Origin: Lytechinus variegatus
Lineage: Eukaryota > Echinodermata > Echinoidea > Temnopleuroida > Toxopneustidae
Reading direction: 5' to 3'
DNA length: 64,000 nt
Assembly: GCF_018143015.1 (NCBI RefSeq)
Contig: NC_054740.1
Coordinates: forward strand, 17,901,190 to 17,965,189
How positions within the stretch are numbered: the stretch's first letter is position 1; the number at the start of each line of letters is the position of its first letter. A program made the translations under genes and the position numbers. The notes beneath the pieces are model-generated. The model was given only the letters and a program-made list of their open reading frames with translations, did no database searches and was not told the origin of the DNA. Positions 25,301 to 36,100 of the stretch are shown here, piece by piece.

Positions 25301-27309
25301 CTACTATACAATTGTCACCTTTGTAACTTGATCGTGAAGTATGTTTGATTTTATATCATTGCTATAAATTTGTGATTTTGATTAATGAATAAATGTAGAA
25401 ATACATACTTTAAAAATAAATGCAATTTATTAAGGGGTCATAATCAATCTCGTTATAGAGATGCTCAGGGCGAACAAGTGAAGGGAGAGGAAACAAAAAT
25501 ATATTAAAAAGAAATCATCATAACCGTATGACTTTCGAGGTAAAAGTTAACACAGAAAGAGTCACCCAAAGTTTGTGTTATTTTGAGCAGTACAGTATAG
25601 GTACAAAATAATATTATGATCCAATTAAATAAAATAAAGGTAAGGACTGAGGTTATTGAAGATCAAATTACTTCATTACATCTTTGTTTTCAATTTATTT
25701 TGTGGTGTATGGGCCTATAACAATACCAGTGACATTTTTAGTCTCTTGGTATGGTCACATTATTGATGCACGTTAATCTATTCTAACATGAAATGACAAA
25801 TGAATGTCAATGTGATAATAAAAATAATAATAGCCGATTCGCTGTGTTAATAATAATTGGTACTATACAGTGCGTCCCAGAAAAAACGAAACCGAGATTT
25901 AGCGATGATTTATCATAACTTAATCATAAATAAAATAGACAAATGACCTACCAATGTAAAGCTTAGAATCTCTTCTTTCATCTGGTATTACTTAGATCAT
26001 TCCTCATTCACGCATGAGTGAGTAAAAACAATTCGAAGAGAGAATGCCAAAAACTCACTTGGCGGGGGTATCTGAATTTCAAAAAGAAAATCACATGACT
26101 AAAAAGTTCAATATCTGCTCTTTTCTTTGATACCTCAATCACAGAAAATGGTCGAGAATTAAAAAAGTTATGATCCCTCGAAATAATGCTTGTATTTCCC
26201 TAATTTCATTAAATAAACTTTTTTTCACCGGTTTCCCACAGAAGCTATCGCACGGTAACAAAAGACTTCATGCATGGCTGATCGTCAACAAAACGGAGTG
26301 TCGAGTGAGTTTGAACGCTAGACCTGTAAAACCTCTTCATTTTCTGCAATTATTGAAATTCAAGTCTTATTTCAAATAACGAGAACTTTGTTATTTCTTG
26401 ACCATTTTCTGTAATTGAGGTATCAAATTAAAGAACAGTTATTGAACTTTTTAAAAATGAGGTTTTCTTTTTAAAACACAGATACGGCCCGCCAAGTGAC
26501 TTTTTGGTACCCCCTTTTCAAATTGTTTTTGCTCACTCGTGCGTGAATGAGAAATAATCTAAGTAATACCAGATGAAAGAGGAGATTCTAAGCTTTAAAT
26601 TGGTAGGTGATTTGTCTATTTTATTTATGATTAAGTCATGATAAATCATCGCTAAATCTCGGTTTCGTTTTTTCTGGGACGCACTGTATATAGTTTTTAA
26701 AATATAAAATTTATTCCCTAAACTATTAAATACACATTTCTAGAAAGACATGCATCGTGATTGTTGTTTTATAAATGCTCTAAGTCTGGAAGAAGGTCCT
26801 GCATCAAATCAATCAATCAAAAGCTCTAGATGATTATGAACTTAGAACTATTTCGTATATGAAAAGAATTGTATAGCCATGGGTGTCATGAGGGGGGGGT
26901 AATATTTATTTTGGAAGAGAAATTGTGAATAATAAACTTTCCCTGACAATTTCATTACAGTTTCATTTGATGCCGCAGAGAGGCTATTGGCCCTGAGATT
27001 TTCACTATACATCTAACTTCAAATACTTCAGATATCTTGTTATGTTTGAATAATAATAAAATCCCTGTGGAGGGGAAACAAATTGAAAAAAAAACTAACT
27101 TCAAATACATAGTTGAAACTGAAACGATGATATATATCAAGACCTTGTCTAAATCTTCTATTGAGAGAATGATGCGGGGGAAAATGAAACATTAGATCAA
27201 ACTATATTATCGTTCTTACCCACAATCCAAGAGAAAATACGATGAGAAAATGAAGAACAATAATGACTATATCTGCTGCTTCTAGATTTGTATTCGGATC
27301 GTCCGCCAT
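8387..27309 (-). CDS. SLC5A: SLC5-family sodium/solute cotransporter (SGLT-like), 14 exons
   Basis: Plasma-membrane Na+-coupled sugar/polyol-type symporter. Exons in coding order: 27309-27220, 19821-19747, 19138-19034, 18170-18111, 17501-17397, 15727-15541, 15077-14857, 14370-14235, 13330-13223, 12526-12376, 11345-11177, 9742-9527, 9276-9150, 8607-8387 (TAG at 8389-8387). Total 1971 bp, 656 residues, close to SGLT1. All junctions are GT/AG and all phases close. Landmarks: [20 protein letters not shown] (TM1), SNIGS at 63-67, [44 protein letters not shown], Cys-rich loop with [23 protein letters not shown]. Against SGLT1 recalled from memory, it aligns with a constant offset of 14. N78, E102, D204 (Na+), Y290, K321 and Q457 are kept as N64, E88, D190, Y276, K307, Q443. 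H83 is S69, W291 is F277 and T287 is S273. ATG context is GCAATGG. Exon 11 uses a weak donor, GTAATT. The exact paralogue and substrate are not determinable here. Confidence 0.95.
9977..10808. mobile_element. TA-flanked inverted-repeat transposon, copy 2
   Basis: Same family and orientation as the element at 3461-4320: GGGGAAGGCGGGGTAAGTTG at 9977-9996, complementary end at 10789-10808 with one change (CCCCACC for CCCCGCC), and TA at 9975-9976 and 10809-10810. It lies in SLC5 intron 11. It is 28 bp shorter than copy 1 through small indels and has lost one end-motif echo near 3690. The long matching frames are shared repeat sequence, not exons. Confidence 0.88.
11479..12085. mobile_element. 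TTAA-flanked fold-back element, AGTCCACC family, copy 1
   Basis: TTAA (11479-11482) then AGGTCAAGTCCACCCC; right end GGGTGGACTTGCCCT then TTAA (12082-12085). The inner arms are complementary: AAAATTGTTGATTTGAAT against TCAAATCAACTTTTTG, and GAGAGTCGATGATGTCCATC against GATGTCATCAG...CTCATTTG. It lies in SLC5 intron 10. Related copies are at 49127-49728 and from 63719. No transposase. Confidence 0.87.
13655..14225. repeat. ATC/ACC trinucleotide repeat tract in SLC5 intron 8
   Basis: Degenerate (ATC)n, (ACC)n and (ATT)n runs over about 570 bp, purest at 13660-13735 and 14080-14160. The 169-residue frames found here on both strands are poly-Ile/Thr or Met/Asp products of the repeat and are not genes. 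The tract stops about 10 bp from the exon 8 donor at 14234. Confidence 0.92.
15728..17396. other. SLC5 intron 5, no gene
   Basis: 1.67-kb intron, AT-rich. I see no element with clear ends. A partly self-complementary stretch (TCACAATTGCTCGTGCGA near 16117 and TCGCACCACCAATTGTGAC near 16197) may be a decayed short fold-back repeat. Confidence 0.4.
18186..18241. repeat. (TA)n microsatellite
   Basis: About 28 uninterrupted TA units in SLC5 intron 3, only about 16 bp upstream (in transcript sense) of the exon 4 acceptor at 18171, so it replaces much of the expected polypyrimidine region. Confidence 0.95.
19320..19387. repeat. (CA)n(TA)n compound microsatellite
   Basis: ACACACAC runs change to about 20 TA units in SLC5 intron 2. 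Confidence 0.93.
20460..21117. repeat. About 180-bp tandem repeat inside the outer hAT element
   Basis: Units begin with a GACGG(G)AAAACGC..AATTTCGGCTCGCT motif at about 20461, 20669, 20849 and 21029. Each has a GCTCGCTCCGCTCGCTCGTAAT block, then TCAAGGCC(A/G)TAT...GAAGGACATGTA. A further unit continues after the nested insertion at about 22613. The unit spacings are 208, 180 and 180 bp. Confidence 0.8.
21126..22529. mobile_element. hAT-like transposon nested in the outer one
   Basis: The left end is CAGGCGCGTAGCCAGGGGGG. The right end is CCTGGCTACGCGGTTG, where an intact copy would read CGCCTG, so the terminal bases have drifted. GCCATATC is duplicated at 21118-21125 and 22530-22537. The 1404-bp body holds two related segments with CTTCCGCGCTGCGCGC near 21339 and CTTCCGCGCTTCGCGC near 22248. 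No transposase frame. Because it interrupts one 180-bp repeat unit of the host element, it inserted later. Confidence 0.86.
23766..24590. mobile_element. GC-rich inverted-repeat element
   Basis: The left end AAGGTTCGGTCACACCGCC and the right end (complement AAAGGCTCGGTCACACCGCC) match, and the match extends inward through GAACTTTG and GGAACGTTCC-type sequence. The body repeats ACCGCT and CAACGC motifs and is clearly richer in GC than its surroundings. No clean target duplication was found. The several frames here contradict each other and match no family. It lies in SLC5 intron 1. Confidence 0.75.
23901..24027. repeat. Short fold-back sequence nested in the GC-rich element
   Basis: GTAGCGCATCGTGACCCGG, GAGACAAAGCATTGGGG and CATTGTTTGTGAACAATG are mirrored by CGGTGCTTTGTTTCCTCGGG, GTCACGGTCCGCCACTGCGC. 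This forms a G-run/C-run hairpin around a central ATTGTTTGTGAACAAT palindrome. Confidence 0.7.
25060..25115 (+). mobile_element. SINE 3' tail remnant
   Basis: TTAAGCGCTTTATAAATGTTG followed by ATT repeats matches the type of 3' end seen in Deu-like SINEs (compare the tails at 58740-58800 and 59672-59700). No head is present. Confidence 0.45.
25868..26686. mobile_element. TA-flanked mariner-like fold-back element
   Basis: TA at 25866-25867, then CAGTGCGTCCCAGAAAAAAC; right end TTTTCTGGGACGCACTG, then TA at 26687-26688. The inverted arms are several hundred bp long (AAACCGAGATTTAGCGATGA, GACCTACCAATGTAAAGCTT and their complements near 26650 and 26600). The end sequence and the TA target are typical of Tc1/mariner miniature elements. 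A 69-codon frame inside has no recognisable family. Confidence 0.87.
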
Positions 27310-27670
27310 TGCAAAATATTTTTTATTCAGAATATCCAAAAATATATGTTTATATCAGAAATGCGTTGAGAGAAGACACGCGGCTTCCGACGGTGTATAC
27401 CTCCAACTAAATCAATAGTGTCTTCCTCGATCAGCAGATTTCAAACCAATACAGCTATCAGTTGAGATATCATCGTATCAATAGTGCGCCGAATCATAGG
27501 GCGTATCCATACCCCATTGGAACTATAGATTCAAAGGGCTGCACCGTAGTATACTAGTGTCCATAATTTGTCGGCTTGATACTTGAATGTGATTTTTTTT
27601 ATTAAGGTTATAAGTTGTCCGAACGATGTTTATATGTTACTGTCTCAGATGATGTGTATACATAGAAGCC

Positions 27671-27677
27671 TTATATA
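27671..27677 (-). promoter_or_regulatory. SLC5A: Candidate TATA box for the SLC5 gene
   Basis: On the minus strand this reads GGTATATAAGGC, about 360 bp upstream of the SLC5 start codon, with a G-run just upstream. It is a good TATA-box match but there is no transcript start evidence. Confidence 0.3.
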
Positions 27678-27781
27678 CCCCCCCCCTCCCTGTTGACAAA
27701 AGATATATACATCATGATGGCCTAAACTTTCATGAATCTAAATATTTCAAGTAATATAATCTGTCAAATATACTAGGCCTA

Positions 27782-27925
27782 TCACAAGATGTGAGAAACA
27801 TTTTTTAAGGTCTGCAATGTTTCCAAACTTTATCATAAAGTTTGGAAACAAAACATTGGAGACCTTAAAAAAAATATTCTCACATCTTGTGAGACGTGTG
27901 AGAGTTGCAGCAAATCTCACACGTC
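27782..27925. repeat. Two adjacent long hairpins upstream of SLC5
   Basis: First hairpin: arm 27782-27832 (TCACAAGATGTGAGA ... AAGGTCTGCAATGTTTCC ... AAACTTTAT) pairs with 27836-27892 around a 3-5 nt loop. The right arm has a 4-nt bulge. Second hairpin: GACGTGTGAGA at 27893-27903 pairs with TCTCACACGTC at 27915-27925. Both share a (T)GTGAGA theme. Probably a decayed fold-back transposon, but it lies only about 0.5 kb upstream of the SLC5 start. Confidence 0.85.
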
Positions 27926-30026
27926 GTATCTAAATTACGGTTTAACCAGCGGCCATTCTTAGTCTAGAATAGAGATTAGACAGCAAGAAATATCAATTTA
28001 TAGGAAACAATTGTTTAAATATGTCATTGTATAGGTAGGCCTATGTACCCACCGATAATGTTTATAACTTTCTGAATATTTTTCCTATCTAATGATGACC
28101 TGAGATCCATTCTGAAACATTTTAAATCAATTTCCCCAACTTACTGTCGTAGAGATACTGTCTGAATGATCAAGAGGAGAACTCTAGACCCCTGCCTCTC
28201 TCTGATCCACCTTCTGATTTATCTTTAGAGAAATAATCTTTTATAGATTGCCGTGGTCAAATTTATATATTTGCCTAAAACGAATGTCCTCATTGTTATC
28301 ATTTTCCTACAGAAATTCCTATTCAAACATAATCTGCTCTTGTTATCTTGGTAATTGAGAGATAAATGTTCTCAACCATCATGATCATGTATACAAACCT
28401 CCAATTCTCAAGACATTTCATGAAAAAATTATGGTGGAAAATGTCTTCCAAGCCTAAGGGAAGATTGCATCAGAGTAGGGCCTATATGAAAAATCGGCTT
28501 TAAAATAATATCATCGAAAGTTAGTATGTGAAATTGAATTTTAGGTTGAATATTTTGATAACATTCATTATGGTTGGAATTTAACCCATCACTTGCTCCA
28601 TAATGATCCTCTCCTTTTTCCGATGTTAATATCAATTTTCAGATGCCTATATATTGTAATGCTAATTCGCATATGCCTTGGCAACCCATCATATAAAATC
28701 AATGTAAAAATCGAGTGAAGCTTTGATGATGTAATTTTAGTTTTAAGAGTATGTTCCTGAATTGTTCTTATATCACTTCGTTTTATTAATTGTATCTAAA
28801 GATGTATTGATCAATAATTCAAACTCAAAATCATGCTTAATACCTACAAGACGGAAGGTATTGCAATGACATTGCATATGATAATTATGATACAATCATA
28901 AAAACTATCTAAATCGAGATATATGCATCATATATTTTCATAAGTAAACATAAACACAATACGCGAACAAATATTATACATGGTCAATATTTATTATGTG
29001 AGAATTATATTTTTCAGGCCTATGTTATATGAAATGCGAAATTTATTCAAAGCCAAATCATCAACAGATGATTTTCAGACAATTATACCTGTAAGCTAAG
29101 TAAGCACCCCAGCTATATGCATGTACTTTGATGTAGATTAGGAGCTTATAGGGTACTTGACCCCTACCCCCCCAAACAGGAAAAGAAAAAAAAGAAAAGA
29201 AACTAACAAAAAACGACCCGACAAAAAAATAAAAAGAAGTTTGAAAGACGATAAAAGGAAAAAAGTTAAATTTGATATTATTTTCTGAATATTATTTAAT
29301 CTATCATAAATTTATAGATTTCATTCAAAAAGGCCAAAATTTTCGCTCGCTTGCTCACTACTTTTTAGAAAGTCGCCTACTCGATAATTATACCCTTTAT
29401 TATAGTGATTTGACGAAAGAATAAACCAAATATTAATAGGACTGCCCTGGATCCTATGGCCCATGAACAGTTTTATAAAGCCTCAATACAAGTTGATCCC
29501 AGCGAAAAGATTTGATTCAGTCGAGAAAATAACACTGCTTCAAATTTCCCCAAAATCAGATGTCATCTGAATAAGAAAGCTTAGATATTTAAAAATTGTG
29601 TTTATTCTCACAAAAAACGGGACCTTATTATACACAGCACGAGTGATATGCAAAATTTCTGTTTTTTATAGAATATTTCATAATTGCAGCTCTTTATGTG
29701 AATCACAATATTAATGGTTCAGGGAAAAAACTAAACCTCGTTTTATATTAGACCTATTATAATGGTGACAAAATATTTCATATTTCTTAATACACAAAGC
29801 TTAAGAGAAAAACTTACCTCATCGATGTCATTGGTTTCTTACTTGAATATATATCGTATATAGAATTATAGTTGCTTTGTTAAATTGAGCGAAACTTTAA
29901 AACATTACATATTTCTTACTCTTCATCGAATTTCGATATACATGTATTTTTTTAGCGTTTAGTGCCTTTTTTTCTGAGGAGGGGGGGGGGTGGTTAACTT
30001 TATTATTTGGCTATAGGTTTTGGTGA
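27926..30026. other. Intergenic stretch, no gene
   Basis: AT-rich with no coding frame of interest. It has a 12-16 nt A/G-rich tract at 29180-29220, a GCTCGCTTGCTCAC motif near 29344 (resembling the 180-bp hAT repeat) and a G-run near 29980. Confidence 0.4.
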
Positions 30027-30081
30027 CTTGGCAACAATCAATCAATCACTCAATCAATATCAATCAATCAATCAATCAATC
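30027..30081. repeat. (CAAT)n microsatellite
   Basis: CAATCAATCAAT runs with two interruptions. Confidence 0.9.
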
Positions 30082-30156
30082 TGATCATGAGTCTGATTTG
30101 GCCGACGCCATGCCCACATTCTAGGCTATATAATTTTTAGGTTTATGAGCTATGTG

Positions 30157-30465
30157 CATTGGCGGCGGAAGCCAAAAAAATTAGGGGGTGTCCACCTAAA
30201 ATTTTGGATGGACACAGGTAAAAAATTGGACAAGCGCCCCAAAAATTTTTGACAAGCAAAAAAAAAAGGTTAATCAACCGAAATTTTAGGGGGGGGGGAC
30301 AACACACGTTTCAGGGAGGGTCTACGTGAATTTAGGGGGGACGCAAGGAAATAATTGACAAGCAAAAAAAAAAAAGGTTATCGAAAAAAAATTAGGGGGG
30401 GGGACCGTCCCCCCCCCCACCTAAAAATTAGGGGGGGACACGTCCCCCCGCTTCCGCCGCCTATG
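30157..30465. mobile_element. Short hAT-like miniature element
   Basis: Ends CATTGGCGGCGGAAGC and GCTTCCGCCGCCTATG form the inverted repeat. GCTATGTG is duplicated at 30149-30156 and 30466-30473. The inside alternates AATTAGGGGGG and CCCCCCACCTAAAAATT blocks with A-runs, so it can also fold back. Far too short to encode a transposase. Confidence 0.86.
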
Positions 30466-30817
30466 GCTATGTGTGATTTAGGGGCAGGTACTAGTACTAC
30501 ACGCCAATTCTTTGAAAGCGGCTCTGACCAAATGATGTAACTCCTGGGGGTAAAAAGATGAAGGGATTTGCGGCTAGAAACTCAATTCTCCTACGGTACC
30601 ATATTTAATATGTATATATATATTTTTTTAAAAGGGTGCCCCGATCTCCAGAGGGTAAAAGAATAGGGAGCTCCTAGTTGGCAGCTGTCTACTAGCTGTA
30701 ACAAGTTATTTTTAATTTTTATTTCTCCTCTGTAATAACATGGTGAGTGGGGCCAATTAACGTAGTTCAGCGGAACAGCCAATGTAATAGAAATTGAAGC
30801 TTTTGGTCTAGGTATAC

Positions 30818-31007
30818 CAGGGGCCGCGGAACGGCTTTCAAAATAAGGGGGGGGCTGCATGAGCCAATTAGTGGGGGCGGGCGCTGACCATGAAAATCCA
30901 AAAATCACATCATATGGTCATGCATTTTTACGTTTTTGTACACGGTTTTGGGAAAAAAGTGGAGACTGAAGCCCGCCCGCCCCCCCCCCCCGCTTCTGCG
31001 GCCCCTG
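30818..31007. mobile_element. Miniature element, CAGGGGCCGCGG family
   Basis: CAGGGGCCGCGGAACGG at the left and CGCTTCTGCGGCCCCTG at the right are imperfect inverted repeats with G-run and C-run interiors. TATAC occurs immediately outside both ends. Related to the element at 41177-41310. Confidence 0.7.
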
Positions 31008-31696
31008 TATACTAGCTTACTCTGTTTTTTTTATTTGAAAGGGTACCATCCCAGGCCTCCGCCATCCTCCATCCACCATCGTACGGCATCACGTACTATA
31101 ATTATACGTATCACGTTTATTCGTTTTCGTTATGACGTGGACGTAAACACGGTAGCGCTGTTTTGATGTTGCTGTGCTCAATACTGGAAAAGGGTAGATC
31201 TTTATGTTCTGATCTTAGAGGTAAATATATTGTATTGTCGTTTTGTATCAACAGCGAGTTAGTCTTCACACGTTAAAGTGGTATTTTTCTGTGATGATTA
31301 GTGTTTTCCCAATGATATTGGCATCTTAATTCTTATGCCTGAAAATTCCCCTTAAGTTACACTACAGTTACACTACAGTCCCATGTGTTGAAATTTGTGT
31401 TTTACTGGACCAGAAGCAAAAGATCATTATAGATGGAAGAAGAAGAGAGAGAAGGTGGAAGGGCCGAAAGAACATGTAAAACGTGGAAATAGAAGAATAT
31501 GAGGTTGAAGAAAGAGATGGGAATCCCAAGAGATGAAGTAAAGAGCAATGTGACTAACAAATAACACTGAGCTGATGTATGATAAAGGACATGGAGGAGA
31601 TGATCTCTGAATCTGATGCCTTTTTTTAATTCATGGTCCTAGAGGAGTCTAGAGTCATCTCTGAACACTTGTGTTTGCCATATTTTCATTACAGAG

Positions 31697-32122
31697 TTTT
31701 GGCATGGGGAAAGTCTAAAAACCCAACTAGAAAAGATACTTGTCACTCAAAAAAGGGTGATAAGAATTGTTTTCAATGCAGATTACCGTGCACACACTAA
31801 TAATGTTTTGTTCTATAATGATAAACTATTAAAGTTAGAAGATATCTATCTTTTACAGTTAGGTTTACTCGTTTATGATCATGAAAGTGGTACACTCCTG
31901 AATGCATTTGCGCAAATATTTTGAAAGAATAATCAAGTTCACAGTTATAATACTAGACAGGCAACTGCAGTACATATGCCACGGGTAAGAACCGCCTTTG
32001 CTCTAAAAACACTCGCTTATACTGGTCCTAAGTATTGAAATTCACTTCCTATTGATGTAACTTGTTCTGTCATTGTCTCTGTTTTCAAACGCAAACTGAA
32101 ATTGCTTTTACTGAGTAATTAA
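31697..32122 (+). pseudogene. LINE reverse-transcriptase ORF, degenerate 3' end
   Basis: One frame reads FWHGESLKTQLEKILVTQKR, then VIRIVFNADYRAHTNN, LKLEDIYLLQLGLLVYDHES, HSYNTRQAT, RTAFALKTLAYTGPKY, NSLPIDVTCS, and ends KLLLLSN before TAA at 32120. This is the conserved C-terminal tail of jockey/CR1/RTE-like LINE polyproteins (QKRxIR, NTR, GP..WN motifs). Two in-frame TGA codons break it, one replacing the Trp of the YWNSLP-type motif. No 5' part is present, as expected of a 5'-truncated insertion. The flanking sequence is AT-rich. Confidence 0.85.
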
Positions 32123-33168
32123 GTTGATACTATTTAATGTAAATACAATGTCATATGACCTGTTTAAGTCTTATGACTTTTTTCTTAGCTCATTTGTCAA
32201 TCCCCTCTTTTTCAAGGCTGGCCATTCAATATTCATTTAACCAACTTTCCTCTTGTGACTATGTTTTCCCTTTCTCTATCTCACTCCTTTTCTTTCAATC
32301 TTCCTAACCCCTATACCTGGAACTATGCAAGGGACCTTTTCTAAGCCTATCACTTTTCTTGATCCTTTGTTTTGTTTTGTGTCCACTTTTCTCTCCCTCT
32401 CCATCCTTCATCCCCCTGCATTACCTTTTCCCTTTGTAGATATTAAACCCTCACATGATTTTGTGCAGTTTTGTTTGGTTTTTTTCTGGGTAAATTTTAC
32501 CTCTAATCTCTTTTAAACTAGTTAAAATCACATGCCATGTATTCTCTTTTAGGGGACCTTGCTTTGACAAGCTCAGCTTCTTGAAGGTCTCCTCCTCTTT
32601 CATGACATACATGTACATGTACATACTTTTTCTTTTTAATATGATCTTTGTAGATTTTAAATGTGCGTGACAATCAAAGTACTTAAGATGTAAAAAGTAT
32701 TTTGTATGATGTTGTTAGCTAATGTTATTTACAAATGTTGTGAAAGAAGAAATAAATGAACCATGCAGCCGTTGGTAAGGAGGGGGTGGGGCATGACAAG
32801 GAGCCGAAAGATTAAAATAAGGTTGAGCCTTGACTAGGGAGAAAAAGATGAGGAGGAGGTGGAGTGTGAGAGGAAAAGACATAAATGAGGCGAAGAAGGA
32901 AGGGTCCTTCATCAGACTGTATGTAACCAGGTAAACCAGACTATGCCTACTAAAAATTTTGTGTGTCTATAAAACTAGCTACAAAATAGCAAGTTTGTAT
33001 TTCTTTTGAAAGCACATGATCAAGATTGGTATGGTGGGAAAGCATGTAATTCAGTTATTGAAAGGAAAAGATGTTATGAAAAAAAATCTAATGTTTCTAA
33101 TGTTTTCTTTTGAAATATTTCACAATTTGGTTGTCTTATGACCAGAGCTGAGCTGAGGAAACCTCATC

Positions 33169-36100
33169 ATGGCTGATAGTAGTGACAGTGATGCTGAAGT
33201 TACGTTTGAAAGTGCAGACGAAGGTGAACAGGATGAAACTGTTGAGAAAAAAGATGACAATGATGCTTCCAAGCCAGTACCATCTAAGTCACAGGACAAT
33301 GAAAGTGTTGCAAGTGCTACACAGAAATCAACAGAAAGTGAACATGCTGATAGCTTCAGAACAGAAGTAAATGTTGATGAATCAAGAACTAAAGGTGAAG
33401 AAAGCATGGAAGAGCCAGACATGAGCAAACAAAAGAATGGAAACGATGGTAAGGGAATGGAGCATGATGTCAACAAAACTGAAAGTAGAACTGACTTATC
33501 GGATGAAACAGGGGGAGGAGACGCAAAGGAATCTGTCAAGACTGATGATGGCAATGAAACAGAGGGAACTCCAGGAAAAGAAAAAGAACAAAAGGAGCCA
33601 GAGGGAGAAGAGATAGTAAATCGAGGAGCTTCTTCTGGACAAGAGGATACAGAGGCCGATGCTAAAGCAGGCAAGGCCCCAGAGAATGCTTCTAGTGCAT
33701 CAGGTGGTGGTTGGGGATGGGGTGGATGGGGGACATCCCTTCTCTCTTCTGCTGCTGCAACAGTCACCAAGGTCTCTGACAATGTTGGTGAGTTTGATTA
33801 GTATTTATTTGTAATAGTAATGTTAGATTTGCTTCACGTCTTATTTCTCATTGAAGAATAGTAGGAGGAAAATATAAGCTTCTATTTAATGATGGCTCTC
33901 GGTGTGCAATTAAATTCATTAAGCTTGAATTCAGGATAGCTTAAAGATCAATGATGCTCAGGAGTTCACGTACAATAATTTATTCACAACAATATAATTT
34001 CTTGTTCTCTTGAATATGTTACATTTATTGCAATTTGCATTGCCGTACAGCTCTAATAGTGTATGTGACAAAACTGCACTGGGTCAGTTTTGATAATCTG
34101 AAGGGTGTTGTTATTGACTTATCTTAATTTTTAACAATCACCCAGAACCCAAGAGTAGCTCTTCTTTTAAATTGAGATATAGATATCCGAGAAACATGGA
34201 GAATTCTGATATTTTCAAGTTCCCATTGCTTCTGGTAAAGTGTAATAGGTTAAAAAAAATATGCATACGAGGTGTTTGGCTTTATAAACATAATGGATGG
34301 TAATACTAATTTTCACTGCTGCTATGAATGACTTTAGGAAAGGGTCTTACTCAAGTCTTGGAGAATGTTGAGACATCATTGGGTGTACCGAAGCCAGAGG
34401 AACTCGGAGAGATTGAGAAGGAGGAAGCAAAGAAGATGGCCAGGGAGAAAGAAGAGCAATCAGCCAAGCCAGATGAAGGGGATCAAGAAATAAAAGGTAT
34501 GCTTATATTCCCTTACCTGTGTTGATATTATGTGCTTCTTGAGATTTTTCCATGTCACATGTTGTCAGCCTAACATTTGAATAAGGGACATAAAAAAGAA
34601 GTTAAGTGAACATCTTGTTTTCATGAGAAGGGGCATTCATGAAAGCATGAAATTGACTGCAACATTTGTAGATGATAACTATAGAGTTCACCCCAAGTTT
34701 CAAATGACCTGATGATTCATTCTAATTCCTTGTATAAGGATGTATGTATGGAGATACCTTGTTGAATGTTATCTTGTATTTTTATTTCAAAATGAGGTTT
34801 GATTGAAATTAATCTTAAACCTACAGGTAACTTCGCATAATTCTAATATATTGGACCACAGCAATCTGTTTGACTTCTTAGAAATTTTACTGAGAAGAGG
34901 TATATTACATGTTTTGCATAATTTTGTCTAAAAATTTGCTTCAACGTCAGCAAATATTCAGTTCATGGTCGACAAATTTATCATTACTAGAAGCTGATGA
35001 TAATGGAGTAGTCATCGTAGACACCAATCTTGTTTCACTGTTCTTTGACTAAATTAGATTAGATTTTTTAATGCTTTGGTGGGTAATGCCAAGTTTTGCT
35101 TGTTGGCCTCCCTACAAGCTGTGTGACTGTTCTAAAAAAATGGGCAGCATTTGGATCATTTAAATTGTCATGGTTTCCATATCCTCAATTCTAGAGTTTG
35201 AAGTACCTGTTCTGGAGACATGTAAATGTCTATTATTGGAGATAGCATTGGAATGATTTTTTATTTATTTTTGTATTCATTTTATATTTTTTACAGAGGG
35301 AGAATGTTCAGAGGATAAGAGTGAAGGACAAGAGGAAGAAGTGAAAGAGAAAGAAGGTGCTGGTATTGGTAGTTTTTTCTCTTCAGGTGCATCAGTCCTC
35401 ACCAGTGCCATGGGCAAGACGGTAAGATATCATAATAAAATATTGTTTATGTGTCCATCTAACAAGGTACTGTTTTCAAGGCACTATAGGATACCCTGAC
35501 ATACCCAGTTGACCAGTGAGTGCTCAAGGCGTTAAAGGAATTGTATCGTGCTGATTCTCACCATCTATAAATCGTTCAATTTTATGTGCAGTTCCATATC
35601 TATCGTTAATGAAAAAAATTAAAGTCTTGGAAGGAATAAGAATTTGCCTGTTTTGATTCTTAGATAAATCTTTTCAAATCTGTACAGGGTCCCATAACAC
35701 GAAGGTTAGCTATTGATAGTACGCTTGATTTCAACGACTGATTGTACATTGTAGTCAATGGAATTGATCGTAGAAAATGTTCTATGATAATTGCTAAGCT
35801 TTGTGTTACAGGCCCCACTGTATTTCTTATCTCTCTTTCAGTTAAAATGACTGCAGTATACTCAGTTGCATAAACTTAAGTATTATGGTAATTGCCATTG
35901 AAATCTTGATTCTGATTTACTGTCTAGCCTTCTTAACCTTTTACTTACCTAAGTAATCATAAGCATTTCAAATGTGTGAAATGTGAGTTAACATTGTAGT
36001 GTAACATGTATTCATAAAAATGATGTGCTTCATATACCCAAACCATCTTGAACATTAAAATTTACATCTATAATAAAACAAATTGCTTCCGAATCAAATA

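Noticed and set aside
33120..33782. 220-codon minus-strand frame opposite FAM114A exon 1
   Set aside because: Antisense shadow of the acidic Glu/Asp/Ser-rich first exon. The plus-strand frame continues through consistent splice sites into conserved exons.
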